From NCBI GenBank assembly GCA_900608495.1, contig UWYT01000178.1, positions 32,932 to 96,931 on the forward strand: a DNA stretch of 64,000 nt. The letters run 5' to 3'. The position numbers and the translations under genes are program-made. The notes under the pieces are model-generated. The model was given only the letters and a program-made list of their open reading frames with translations, had not been told where the DNA came from and did not search any database. The stretch is from Olavius algarvensis spirochete endosymbiont (lineage in GTDB: Bacteria; Spirochaetota; Spirochaetia; DSM-2461). Positions 45,836 to 54,049 of the stretch are shown piece by piece (the first letter of the stretch is position 1; the number at the start of each line of letters is the position of its first letter).

Positions 45836-47580
45836 AATTCCTCCCTTGCCGGCAGTGCTACATAGAATGCTGTGCCCTTGCCAATCTCAGATTCAAACCA
45901 GATTTGACCATGATGATCGTTGACAATTCTTTGCGCCACAGCCAAACCCAACCCGATGCTCCGCTCACGGGTAGAATTATAAGGTTGAAATATCGATTTT
46001 GCCCGCTCAAGGAGAATTCCTTCGCCATTGTCCAACACAACGAGATGGATAAAGGGAACGGTTTCGCTATGAATCATATCCAGCTTAATCGTAATCTCCG
46101 TGGAATTTGCTTCCAATGCGTTCATTATTAAATTTGATATCACTCTCCCAATTTGTCGTGCATCGGCCATTATTATCGGCAATATCACCTCCCTGGGTAC
46201 TAGCAACCACTCTATCTCTGGATGTATGGCTCTAAATTTCTCGAAGATGTCGGTTGTCAGGTGCTCAATATCCAATCTCGAACGTTTGAGTGGACCGCCT
46301 CCAGCAAAATCTCTGAGATCTTGTAACAACTTATCCAGGTTATTAACCTCACGGAGTATAAGTCGAGAGGCTTTTTGCACAAGGCCTATGTCCAGTAATC
46401 CATCTTTAGCCTTTCCCAAAATTCGTTGGGCAGAAAGTTTAATGGGCGTTAGGGGATTTCTTAGTTCATGAGCCAGGCGTTGAGAAATAACCTGCCAGGC
46501 CGCAAGTCGTTCGCTATGAACAATCTTAGCTCGATTCTCTGAAAGTCCGTTAATCATCTGATTAAAGGGCTTTGTCAGGAAATCAAGTTCCTTTCCCTCT
46601 GAATCGGGAATTTTGAAACTGTAATTCCCTTCAGAGATTTTTTTTGTTGCTTCGCCAAGAACAGTTAAGGAACTCACGAGCATATCGTTTAGTGCAATGC
46701 CGGCAAATATGGCAATTAGAATCAACGGGCCTGTTATGAGAAGTACAAAAAACCCTAATAAACTCTTGATAGTTCCCCGAATTCCATCGCGACGTTGCCA
46801 TCCATCATGAGCCGTGATTATCCGACTTACATTTGTTTCGAAATCTCTAGCCAGTGCTGAGGTGAGAATTATTCTGCGATTATCCCTGAAGCTTTGCCAA
46901 GAAAGGACAGTTTGACCATCCACGTTTCGCACAGGCAGAGCCCCTTCCTCGTTGTACTTCCCAAAATCTCCCGGAGGGAAGAATAGTTCAAAATTCCCCA
47001 TCATACGCCCCCTCCCACCTCCTGTAATCTGAATGGCGTCTAAGTAAGGCGCCACATCCCGAAGCTCACGCCAGACTTGGCCGGCATCACGGCTTACATC
47101 ATTTAAAAGGAGGCTCAGGTAATCGCTTTCGACTAGATTCTCAAGACGGCTAAAAGCATCTTTTTGGTATTCTGACGATAGATGCTCGCCGGCTTCCAGC
47201 GCCAAACCGTTTTCCGGAGCGAGCCACAAATCAATTGAGGCATTAAGAAGAAAGATGGGAAATAACCCCGCTAGAAGAATTGCGCTGAACATAACCAAGG
47301 CGAAAAGTCCTGTCAGCTTAAGCTTCAATCTATAACCCGGAACACCATGTCTCTTCCGTCGGAAAAACTTGGCCCAAATAATTGCGGAAATGCTTAGGAG
47401 TATCGGGGAGATGAGAGTCGATGAAATTAAAATCGCTGTAGAGTCCCCAAGTGCCGCACCTCTGATAACCGTGTTAAACACCTGAGCCGCCCAGAAAAGA
47501 ATCAAAATAGTGACGGCAGTATAAACTACGATGATAAGACTTACATACCGGGAAGTGGTAGGAGAGGGATTACTTCTCAT
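45832..47580 (-). CDS. ntrY: NtrY-type membrane sensor histidine kinase
   Basis: 582 aa from ATG 47580 (TTG 47586 alternative). Three membrane segments in the first 100 residues (LIIVVYTAVTILILFWAA; GLFALVMFSAILLAGLFPIF), an extracytoplasmic sensor about 100-265, a further segment (LLGFFVLLITGPLILIAIFA), HAMP about 300-350, then DHp His in RLAHELRNPLTPIKLSAQ and ATPase motifs NLIMNALEANSTE, DNGEG and GLGLAVAQRI. Operon with the sigma54 activator; nitrogen or redox sensing is typical of NtrY, but the signal here is unknown. Confidence 0.87.
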   Translation of the reverse strand: MRSNPSPTTSRYVSLIIVVYTAVTILILFWAAQVFNTVIRGAALGDSTAILISSTLISPILLSISAIIWAKFFRRKRHGVPGYRLKLKLTGLFALVMFSAILLAGLFPIFLLNASIDLWLAPENGLALEAGEHLSSEYQKDAFSRLENLVESDYLSLLLNDVSRDAGQVWRELRDVAPYLDAIQITGGGRGRMMGNFELFFPPGDFGKYNEEGALPVRNVDGQTVLSWQSFRDNRRIILTSALARDFETNVSRIITAHDGWQRRDGIRGTIKSLLGFFVLLITGPLILIAIFAGIALNDMLVSSLTVLGEATKKISEGNYSFKIPDSEGKELDFLTKPFNQMINGLSENRAKIVHSERLAAWQVISQRLAHELRNPLTPIKLSAQRILGKAKDGLLDIGLVQKASRLILREVNNLDKLLQDLRDFAGGGPLKRSRLDIEHLTTDIFEKFRAIHPEIEWLLVPREVILPIIMADARQIGRVISNLIMNALEANSTEITIKLDMIHSETVPFIHLVVLDNGEGILLERAKSIFQPYNSTRERSIGLGLAVAQRIVNDHHGQIWFESEIGKGTAFYVALPAREEL

Positions 47581-47627
47581 ATGCAAATAATTCCCAAATC
47601 AATCTTAGGTTGAGAAATCTCGGCAAG

Positions 47628-47894
47628 CTACTCTTCCTTGAATTTATTCTCGAACAAACGGGAAATCTCTATAACAGCGTCATCTTCATCAGGTCCTTCA
47701 GCACTTAGCGCCAATTTGGTTTGATAGGTGGCCCCCAGAGTTAGTAAATTCATGATTGATTTCGCGTTAATTTTGACATCATCCTTCTCAATCCAAATTG
47801 AACTTTCGAATGCTTGAGCGGTTTGTACAATTAACGACGCGGGTCTAGCATGAATGCCCGCCCTATTTAGTATTGTCACAGTACGCGTAGTCAT
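47628..47894 (-). CDS. ptsH: Phosphocarrier protein HPr
   Basis: 88 aa from ATG 47894. His15 for enzyme I phosphorylation lies in RAGIHARPAS, and Ser46, the HprK target, in AKSIMNLLTLGA. Both are intact. Starts 2 nt after hprK. With PtsP (near 20 kb) and HprK, it forms a regulatory phospho-relay; no EIIA-Ntr (PtsN) gene is in this window. Confidence 0.95.
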   Translation of the reverse strand: MTTRTVTILNRAGIHARPASLIVQTAQAFESSIWIEKDDVKINAKSIMNLLTLGATYQTKLALSAEGPDEDDAVIEISRLFENKFKEE

Positions 47895-47896
47895 TG

Positions 47897-48889
47897 CTAA
47901 CCCCACTTGACTGCGGTGTCTTGAAACCACTGATTCTTTGCATTCTTATTCTCCATCCACCGATTCAAACTCTTGTTGAAATCCTTTGCCATATTCACAC
48001 CTTGTGATTTCAATCTGTGATTCAGTACTGCGGCTTCTATTATAATGGGGATGTTGCGACCAGGTTTCACCGGTAGTGTGATTAGGGGAATATCCACACC
48101 TAACAGGTTTATTGCTGCATCTGATGTTCCAAGACGATCGTATTTCTTATTCTTATTCCAAGCTTCGAGTTGGAATACCATTTCCACGGTTTGCCGATCT
48201 CTTATTGAATTAAGTCCGTACAACTTGACCGCGTCGATAATCCCCAACCCTCTAATTTCCATGTGATGCACCATCACCTTGGAAGCACAATAACCCCAGA
48301 GTGTATTGCCATTTAAGCACTTCAAGAGTACCGCATCGTCGGCAATCAGACTATGCCCCCTATCCAGGAGTTCCAACGCAGTTTCACTTTTCCCGATTCC
48401 GCTCTCGCCCTGAATCAACACACCCGTTCCTTCCACTTCAACAAATACCGCGTGAATCGTCCGCGTAGGAGCGAACACATAGTCGAGTGTCCGTATCAAC
48501 CTTATCGAGAGCAATGAGGACGCTAAGGGGGTTACTAAAATCGGAATCCCCGCTTCCTCTGCGGCTTTTTTGAAATACTCCTGAGGTTCGAGATTGTAAC
48601 TAAAAATGAAGCAAGGAATATCATACTTGAACAGCTTGGCAAGCTGGGGGGCAAGCACCTTTTCGCCCATACATTCAATGTAGGCGAATTCACCTCTTCC
48701 AACAATCTGAATTCGCTCCCCGACAAATTTTTCGAAAAAGCCGGTTAGAGCCATACCAGGACGATTAGTATCGGTGGAATAAATCTCTCTTGATAAGCCT
48801 CTGCGTCCACATATACAGCGCAAATTAAGTGTATTTGGCGGCTTAGGCTCCAAGCTAAGCAAATCCAGAACTGTGAACCTATCCATCAT
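47897..48889 (-). CDS. hprK: HPr kinase/phosphorylase
   Basis: Bifunctional enzyme that phosphorylates and dephosphorylates HPr at Ser46. 330 aa: N-terminal domain 1-140, catalytic domain with P-loop GESGIGKSETALELLDRGH, the HprK signature MEIRGLGIIDAVKLYG and the C-terminal PVKPGRNIPIIIEAA. Start is ATG 48889 or the next codon; a perfect TATAAT box ends 5 nt upstream, on the minus strand, so a second, possibly leaderless, transcript may begin here inside the longer operon. Confidence 0.95.
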   Translation of the reverse strand: MMDRFTVLDLLSLEPKPPNTLNLRCICGRRGLSREIYSTDTNRPGMALTGFFEKFVGERIQIVGRGEFAYIECMGEKVLAPQLAKLFKYDIPCFIFSYNLEPQEYFKKAAEEAGIPILVTPLASSLLSIRLIRTLDYVFAPTRTIHAVFVEVEGTGVLIQGESGIGKSETALELLDRGHSLIADDAVLLKCLNGNTLWGYCASKVMVHHMEIRGLGIIDAVKLYGLNSIRDRQTVEMVFQLEAWNKNKKYDRLGTSDAAINLLGVDIPLITLPVKPGRNIPIIIEAAVLNHRLKSQGVNMAKDFNKSLNRWMENKNAKNQWFQDTAVKWG

Positions 48890-48894
48890 CCTTT

Positions 48895-48900
48895 ATTATA
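48895..48900 (-). promoter_or_regulatory. Candidate -10 box directly before hprK
   Basis: TATAAT on the minus strand, 5 nt before the hprK ATG. No -35 match at normal spacing, so this is tentative. Confidence 0.3.
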
Positions 48901-48933
48901 GCACGGCGGAATAAAAAATATGGGTGGATTCTT

Positions 48934-49230
48934 CTAATGTTCTTGTATCTTATCTTTCTCTTTTGTTGCCTTGACTTCAATTTTGTCGAACAGAGAATCA
49001 AGAGCCTTGAAAAGGTCTCTATCTGCAACTCTGATATGCCCCATAGCTCCCCAACGGAAGTGGAAATTTGCCTCGGTTCTGAATTCACCGTTTTTTTCTC
49101 TATTCAGAGTTAGGTGTAAATCCGCCATATGGGACTCGACATGATTCAGACGTTTTAGTTTCTTGTCAATGTATTCTCTGGTGCTTCCGCCCGGACTATA
49201 GCCGTGGGTTCCCTTGATTTCCAAGTTCAT
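48934..49230 (-). CDS. hpf: Ribosome hibernation-promoting factor (short form)
   Basis: 98 aa, the single-domain form that binds 30S subunits and blocks the mRNA channel in slow growth. Family pattern MNLEIKGTHGYSPGGSTREY, HVESHMADLHLTLNREKNGE and KALDSLFDKIEVKATKEKDK. Between rpoN and hprK, the usual position of this gene in many diderms (it was long named a sigma54 modulation protein for that reason). Confidence 0.93.
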   Translation of the reverse strand: MNLEIKGTHGYSPGGSTREYIDKKLKRLNHVESHMADLHLTLNREKNGEFRTEANFHFRWGAMGHIRVADRDLFKALDSLFDKIEVKATKEKDKIQEH

Positions 49231-49256
49231 CGCATCCTCCTGTTGCTAATTAGGAA

Positions 49257-50648
49257 TTATTGTCGGTGAGATGAGGGTAGATCAAGTTCATTTCGGTATT
49301 TGGCAACAGTTCTTCGCGCCAGGTTTATACCCTTACCTGCAAGCAATTCGCTAAGTGCCTGATCAGAGATGCGTTCATTTGCATCAAGTCCCGCCATCAC
49401 TTCTTTTATAGCCTCTTTTGCCGCCACCTTGGAAATCCTCGATTTTGCATCTCCAGATCCCGAGATGGAATTTGTGAAGAAAAATTTCAGTCGAAACAAT
49501 CCCCAATCGGTTTGTGCATATTTATTCGTTGTAATTCTGGAAACGGTTGTCTCGTGAACCCCTATTGTATCGGCAACTTCCTTGAGTGTAAGCGGTCTCA
49601 AGAATCTCGGACCGCCGGAGAAAAAATCTCTTTGAAATTCTACAATGGACCGCGCGGTTTTCAGCAATGTGTTGTCCCGCTGCGCAAGACTGTTGATGAA
49701 GTACCGGGCTTCTCTGGAATGATCGCTAACAAAGCGTCTGGCATCTCTATTGATACCAGATTCTTCACCTATCTTTTCAAAATCTGGATTGATTCGTAGA
49801 ACCGGAAGTATCTCATCATTGAGAATCAGTGTCAGTTCGCCCTCCTCCTTCCGGATAATCAGGTCCGGGACAATATATTGCGGTGTATCGACCGAGTACA
49901 GCCGGCCCGGGAATGGTGAAAGCGTTCGAACGTACGCTTCGCAAAGTTTCCAGTCGTCCAGAGATATCCGTAACTTCGCTCGCACATCTTCGGGACGCCT
50001 TTTCTTCAATAGACCGAGCCCCTCTCTTACAAAGCGCTCGAAATTTGGTGGACTGTCTCCCTTGATTTCAGCCTGAACCAAAAGAGACTCTTGCCAATCC
50101 CTGCATGCGCACCCCACGGGTTCCATGGATCTAACTAGCCTAAGGGCCGATTCCAGTAACTCTGGGTTATCACTGGTGAGTAGCATATCGGGTGGTTCAT
50201 TATGAAAGCCATCCCCATTGAGATTCCATATAATATTTTCTGTTAAATCCGCAAGTTCCGGCAGAGTATTCATAAGATGCAACTGGTCTATCAAAATTTC
50301 GTGCAATGTTTTTTCACGGGTAACAGCCCCTTCAAGAAATAATCGCTTACTGTCGGAGTCGCCAGGAGACACAGGCTGATAGCCTGGATCGGAAATATCA
50401 CTAAAGAAATCCTGTTCGACTACACTATTTTCCCTATTCACATTCTCGTTCCGGTCGGGACTGTCTACCTCACCTGCTTCTCGAATGATTTCCAACGCCG
50501 GATTTTTCTCCACTTCTTCTCGAATTGTCTCCTGTAATTCAGTCAACGGCATCGCCATCAAACTAATCGATTGAATCAGTTTTTGAGTTATTGTTTGCTT
50601 CTGCGTAAGTTTCTGGCTGGCAGTTAGCTGTTGTCTTTGTTCGGGCAA
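49257..50648 (-). CDS. rpoN: RNA polymerase sigma-54 factor
   Basis: 463 aa. Region I is Gln-rich (QRQQLTASQKLTQKQTITQK), followed by an acidic linker, the core-binding domain, the helix-turn-helix LKEVADTIGVHETTVSRITT near 355 and the C-terminal RpoN box in ARRTVAKYR. Its products would read -24/-12 promoters with the NtrX-like activator downstream. Confidence 0.96.
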   Translation of the reverse strand: MPEQRQQLTASQKLTQKQTITQKLIQSISLMAMPLTELQETIREEVEKNPALEIIREAGEVDSPDRNENVNRENSVVEQDFFSDISDPGYQPVSPGDSDSKRLFLEGAVTREKTLHEILIDQLHLMNTLPELADLTENIIWNLNGDGFHNEPPDMLLTSDNPELLESALRLVRSMEPVGCACRDWQESLLVQAEIKGDSPPNFERFVREGLGLLKKRRPEDVRAKLRISLDDWKLCEAYVRTLSPFPGRLYSVDTPQYIVPDLIIRKEEGELTLILNDEILPVLRINPDFEKIGEESGINRDARRFVSDHSREARYFINSLAQRDNTLLKTARSIVEFQRDFFSGGPRFLRPLTLKEVADTIGVHETTVSRITTNKYAQTDWGLFRLKFFFTNSISGSGDAKSRISKVAAKEAIKEVMAGLDANERISDQALSELLAGKGINLARRTVAKYRNELDLPSSHRQ

Positions 50649-50714
50649 ACCAACTCCCCCATTCCCATGCTCTATTAATCGACTTTTTGAGTCAAGAAAA
50701 CTTATTATAGGCTC

Positions 50715-51482
50715 TTACAGGGAGAAATCTCTACCTAAATAAATCTCCCTTGCCCGTTCGTCTTCCAATAATTCCCTGGCAGTTCCGCCAGTGAGTATTT
50801 CGCCGTGATTGATTATGTAGGCATGTCCGGTAATTGAAAGTGTATCGCGCACATTGTGATCGGTTATCAGTACTCCTATCTGACGATCAGCCAATCTACT
50901 GATGATGTCTCTAAGATCGCCGACAGCAATTGGATCGATCCCGCTAAAAGGCTCGTCGAGCAACAGAAACTTTGGATCGGTGGCTAGTGCCCGACAAACT
51001 TCGGTTCGTCTTCGTTCGCCACCAGATAAGGTATCTGCCTTCTGGTTTGCCAATTCACTTATGCCAAGATCTTCCATGAGTTTATTCAGAATCAACTCGC
51101 GCTTCGTTTTATCCAACTCCCTCCTTACTTCCAGAACCGCCCGGATGTTTTCGGCTACGCTTAGTTTACGAAAAACTGAAGGTTCCTGAGGCAGATAATT
51201 GATGCCAAGCCGAGCGCGTTGATACATCGGCTCGTTGGTGATGTCCCTTTCATCGAGCCATATCTTGCCCGAAGTCACCTTTACAAAACCGGCAATCATA
51301 TAGAAGGTGGTAGTTTTTCCTGCCCCATTTGGTCCAAGAAGTCCTACAACCTCGCCCTGTTTCATGCTAAATGAGACATCGGATACTGCCAGCTTCGTAC
51401 GGTATAGTTTGCGCAAACCTTCAGCGTGAAGCACAGAAACCCGATTTACCCAAGAGGCTGACTTTACACTATTCTTTTCCAT
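50715..51482 (-). CDS. lptB: LPS export ABC transporter ATPase LptB
   Basis: 255 aa. Walker A LLGPNGAGKTTTFYMIAG, Q-loop LPQEPSVFRKLS, signature LSGGERRRTEVCRAL, Walker B FLLLDEPFSGIDP, and the LptB-type tail. Powers extraction of lipopolysaccharide-like glycolipid from the inner membrane. N-terminus is about 15 residues longer than usual before VLHAEGLRKLYRTK; the extra part overlaps lptA by 14 nt, so the true start may be downstream. Confidence 0.93.
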   Translation of the reverse strand: MEKNSVKSASWVNRVSVLHAEGLRKLYRTKLAVSDVSFSMKQGEVVGLLGPNGAGKTTTFYMIAGFVKVTSGKIWLDERDITNEPMYQRARLGINYLPQEPSVFRKLSVAENIRAVLEVRRELDKTKRELILNKLMEDLGISELANQKADTLSGGERRRTEVCRALATDPKFLLLDEPFSGIDPIAVGDLRDIISRLADRQIGVLITDHNVRDTLSITGHAYIINHGEILTGGTARELLEDERAREIYLGRDFSL

Positions 51483-52155
51483 CTTCGGTTGTAATCAGAG
51501 TTCCTTCAACCGCCCCTTCCAGCTCAATCTCATCAGTATCTAGATTTATTCGTATTCGATCGGCGCGGTAAAAATCGTCGCCTCGCCATATCGCCGGGTG
51601 TCCCGAAATCTCTAACATGTTTTCGTTGATCCAAAGCGTTGCGAATTCACCTCGGCATATTGTATCATCTTTGATGAGTCTAACTAGGATTTGCATGATG
51701 ATTAAATCTTCTTTCTGTTGAAAGTCCAAAGACTCACAGTGGACAATAACATTGTTCTTTTCGTCGATTAGTATAACCCTTTCTCGAAAGCCGACAACTC
51801 CGGTTACTCGGTTGTACTCTAGATGCTCCGAATTTACTTTGATCTTTTTCTCGTTGTTGATGAAGGCTATTTTGTCGCTACCGCTTATGTATTCATGGTC
51901 CTTCCCACTAAGCTCCAACTGGCGGGCATTGATACTCATTGTATCAGACTCTGCATGGGCGTTCCCACTGAGAACCGTGCGTGATTCATCCTCCTTATCC
52001 ACCTTTCTGAGTTCATTGGCTGAGAATCGCCAGCTTTCGGCTTCAAGGCCCAATATCGCAGGACCCAGAAAAATCCAAATCCAGAATATGTGAACAGGGA
52101 ATTTCGTTTTTAGATTCTGAATTTTCATTAGCAGCATACCTAATCCAAAATTCAT
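51469..52155 (-). CDS. lptA: Lpt periplasmic bridge protein LptA-like
   Basis: 228 aa, OstA/LptA beta-jellyroll: a hydrophobic N-terminal segment (FPVHIFWIWIFLGPAILG) then repeats such as TVLSGNAHAESDTMSINARQ, VIVHCESLDFQQKED and ATLWINENMLEISGHPAIWR. Forms the periplasmic bridge between LptBFGC and LptD. Four candidate start Mets cluster in the first 10 codons (52155, 52140, 52128). In the order lptC-lptA-lptB. Confidence 0.83.
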   Translation of the reverse strand: MNFGLGMLLMKIQNLKTKFPVHIFWIWIFLGPAILGLEAESWRFSANELRKVDKEDESRTVLSGNAHAESDTMSINARQLELSGKDHEYISGSDKIAFINNEKKIKVNSEHLEYNRVTGVVGFRERVILIDEKNNVIVHCESLDFQQKEDLIIMQILVRLIKDDTICRGEFATLWINENMLEISGHPAIWRGDDFYRADRIRINLDTDEIELEGAVEGTLITTEDGKE

Positions 52156-52160
52156 AGGAA

Positions 52161-52694
52161 TTATTGGTTATTATCAGTTTCGAACGTGCCTTTGGCTCCC
52201 AGCTTAAACTCATAAACTTTGCGAGCAACATCTGCAACAAATCCTTCGCCACTGATTTCAACCTCATTTCTGAATTCGATACTCACCACACCCTCTCCGC
52301 TTAGAAGTCGTTCTCTGTTTTCCCAAGTCAGTTTCTCGGCTTCAAGGCTGGTTTCATCAATGGAATTGCGCACATAAATATCTCCATGCGCCACCGCATC
52401 GTTATTCCCATCCAACTCAATTTTTTTTGCCCTGCCTTCCATAAGAATCTTCCCATCCGAATCATACTCCGTTAATTCAGCTTCAAAGAAAATGGTTTTA
52501 TCTTCCTCCTGAAAAGCCTCAACCTTGCTCGCTATGATTTCTACCCTGCCCAGTGATGACACGGTGATCTGCTCGAAATTTTCCGCAACATAGTATGGAA
52601 TCTCATCTAATGGCCTCAATGTGGACGATTCACTGTCGCAGGAAACAATAAGTAAAAGGGAAAGGCTAACGAATATTAGACTTTGACGCAACAT
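52161..52694 (-). CDS. lptC: LptC-like lipoprotein
   Basis: 177 aa from ATG 52694; an upstream in-frame extension to 53231 is only an open frame opposite another gene. Signal peptide with lipobox LLLIVSC near residue 19, so it is predicted to be a lipoprotein, not the single-pass membrane form found in E. coli. The body is beta-rich: VEIIASKVEAFQEEDKTIFF, GRAKKIELDGNNDAVAHGDI, KLTWENRERLLSGEGVVSIE. First gene of the lpt-rpoN run; divergent from the VOC gene. Confidence 0.8.
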   Translation of the reverse strand: MLRQSLIFVSLSLLLIVSCDSESSTLRPLDEIPYYVAENFEQITVSSLGRVEIIASKVEAFQEEDKTIFFEAELTEYDSDGKILMEGRAKKIELDGNNDAVAHGDIYVRNSIDETSLEAEKLTWENRERLLSGEGVVSIEFRNEVEISGEGFVADVARKVYEFKLGAKGTFETDNNQ

Positions 52695-52763
52695 CAGTTT
52701 ATTATCAAAGGCTCCTGTAATCTCAGTCAAGCAGAATAAAAATCGAACGATAAGGATTAAACG

Positions 52764-53837
52764 ATGGCTTACATAATAAGTGGTATCCAGCAAATTGGGG
52801 TTGGTATTCCAAACCTGGAGGCGGCCTGGCTCTGGTATCGATGCAGGTTTGGGCTGGACATTCCCATCTTCCGAGAGGCCGCCGAAGCACCTTTTATGAT
52901 CGCCTATACTGCTAATGAGATTCAATCTCGCGATGCCTTGCTGGCCATAAATTTGCGAGGCGGGGGCGGACTTGAAATCTGGCAGTACACTAGCAGGCCG
53001 ACAACTTTTCCTAAGAAGCTCCCAATACTTGGAGATTTGGGCATATTCGCGGCCCGGATAAAAACGAGCAATCTTGTCGCCGCTCATCGTTTCCTGGTGG
53101 ATTCTGGAGTAACGGTTCTTGGTAGTCCGGAGATTGCTCCAGATGGCCGCACAACGTTTTTTGTACGTGACTCCTGGGGAAATCTCTTTCAGATTGTGCA
53201 TTCGGATTCCTGGTTTAAAAGCAAAGGTCATCCAACCGGGGGGGTGGCGGGAGCGCTTATCGGTGTAAGCGACATAGATGCAGCATTTCCATTGTACAGA
53301 GACCTGCTAGGTTACGATAGAATTGAATTTGATGAAATTGGTGTCTTTCCTGATTGGAGTCCCCTTAACGGGGGCGGTGGTGAATTCCGCCGGGTTTTGC
53401 TTAGTTCCCACAAAAAACAAGCTGGCCCATTTGGTGCGCTTCTTGGTTCCAGTAGCATTGAGCTAGTTCAGTCTTTGAAGCGAAAACCGAAGAAAATTTT
53501 TGCAGATCGCCTCTGGGGCGATGCGGGTTTCATTCATCTCTGTTTCGACATCCAGGGTATGGATGCCTTGGGCACCGAGCTGAATTCTAAGGGTTTTGAT
53601 TTCACCGTGGACTCATGCACGTCGTTTGATATGGGCGATGCGGCAGGCCGATTTACGTATATCGAGGATCCTGACGGCACTTTAATAGAATTCGTGGAAA
53701 CATATCGAATTCCCATCGTTAAAAAGCTGGGCTGGTTTGTAAACCTCACTACGCGTCGGAGAGGGGCAGGGCTCCCAGCGTATATGATTAAGGCCCTGGC
53801 CCTAAATCGGGTTAGAAGCAACTGCGACTCGCTCTAG
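52764..53837 (+). CDS. Two-domain VOC (glyoxalase/dioxygenase) protein
   Basis: 357 aa with two vicinal-oxygen-chelate units: about 6-145 (IQQIGVGIPNLEAAWLWYRC; TTFFVRDSWGNLFQIVHSD) and about 155-315 (GVAGALIGVSDIDAAFPLYR; GFIHLCFDIQGMDALG; FTYIEDPDGTLIEFVE). A His and Glu are available as metal ligands in the second unit (FIHLCF, LIEFVE). It resembles 4-hydroxyphenylpyruvate dioxygenase-type or lactoylglutathione lyase-like proteins, but the substrate cannot be assigned. Convergent with the sulfonolipid operon. Confidence 0.75.
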   Translation: MAYIISGIQQIGVGIPNLEAAWLWYRCRFGLDIPIFREAAEAPFMIAYTANEIQSRDALLAINLRGGGGLEIWQYTSRPTTFPKKLPILGDLGIFAARIKTSNLVAAHRFLVDSGVTVLGSPEIAPDGRTTFFVRDSWGNLFQIVHSDSWFKSKGHPTGGVAGALIGVSDIDAAFPLYRDLLGYDRIEFDEIGVFPDWSPLNGGGGEFRRVLLSSHKKQAGPFGALLGSSSIELVQSLKRKPKKIFADRLWGDAGFIHLCFDIQGMDALGTELNSKGFDFTVDSCTSFDMGDAAGRFTYIEDPDGTLIEFVETYRIPIVKKLGWFVNLTTRRRGAGLPAYMIKALALNRVRSNCDSL

Positions 53838-53853
53838 TACTGATTTCGAAATT

Positions 53854-53880
53854 TCAACGTCGAAGTTGAGAAAATTTTTC
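53854..53880. terminator. Weak hairpin between convergent genes
   Basis: TCAAC (53854-53858) and GTTGA (53865-53869) can pair, followed by AAAATTTTTC. The stem is only 5 bp, so this is a tentative terminator for the VOC gene. Confidence 0.3.
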
Positions 53881-54049
53881 TCCGAACGTCCATCGCTTTG
53901 GCGTGAAGATGACGTTTGGCGGTGGGGCGGGATTTCCTGATTGATGACTCTTTTAAGCTATTATAGCCTGCCGGGCGAATATCAGGATATCCCAGCACCT
54001 CATCTTGCTCCACGATAATTCCTGCCATTCCATCTACCACATCCCTGGC

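Noticed and set aside
52695..53231. N-terminal extension of lptC
   Set aside because: The open frame runs antisense through the VOC gene, whereas the lipoprotein signal begins at the Met at 52694.
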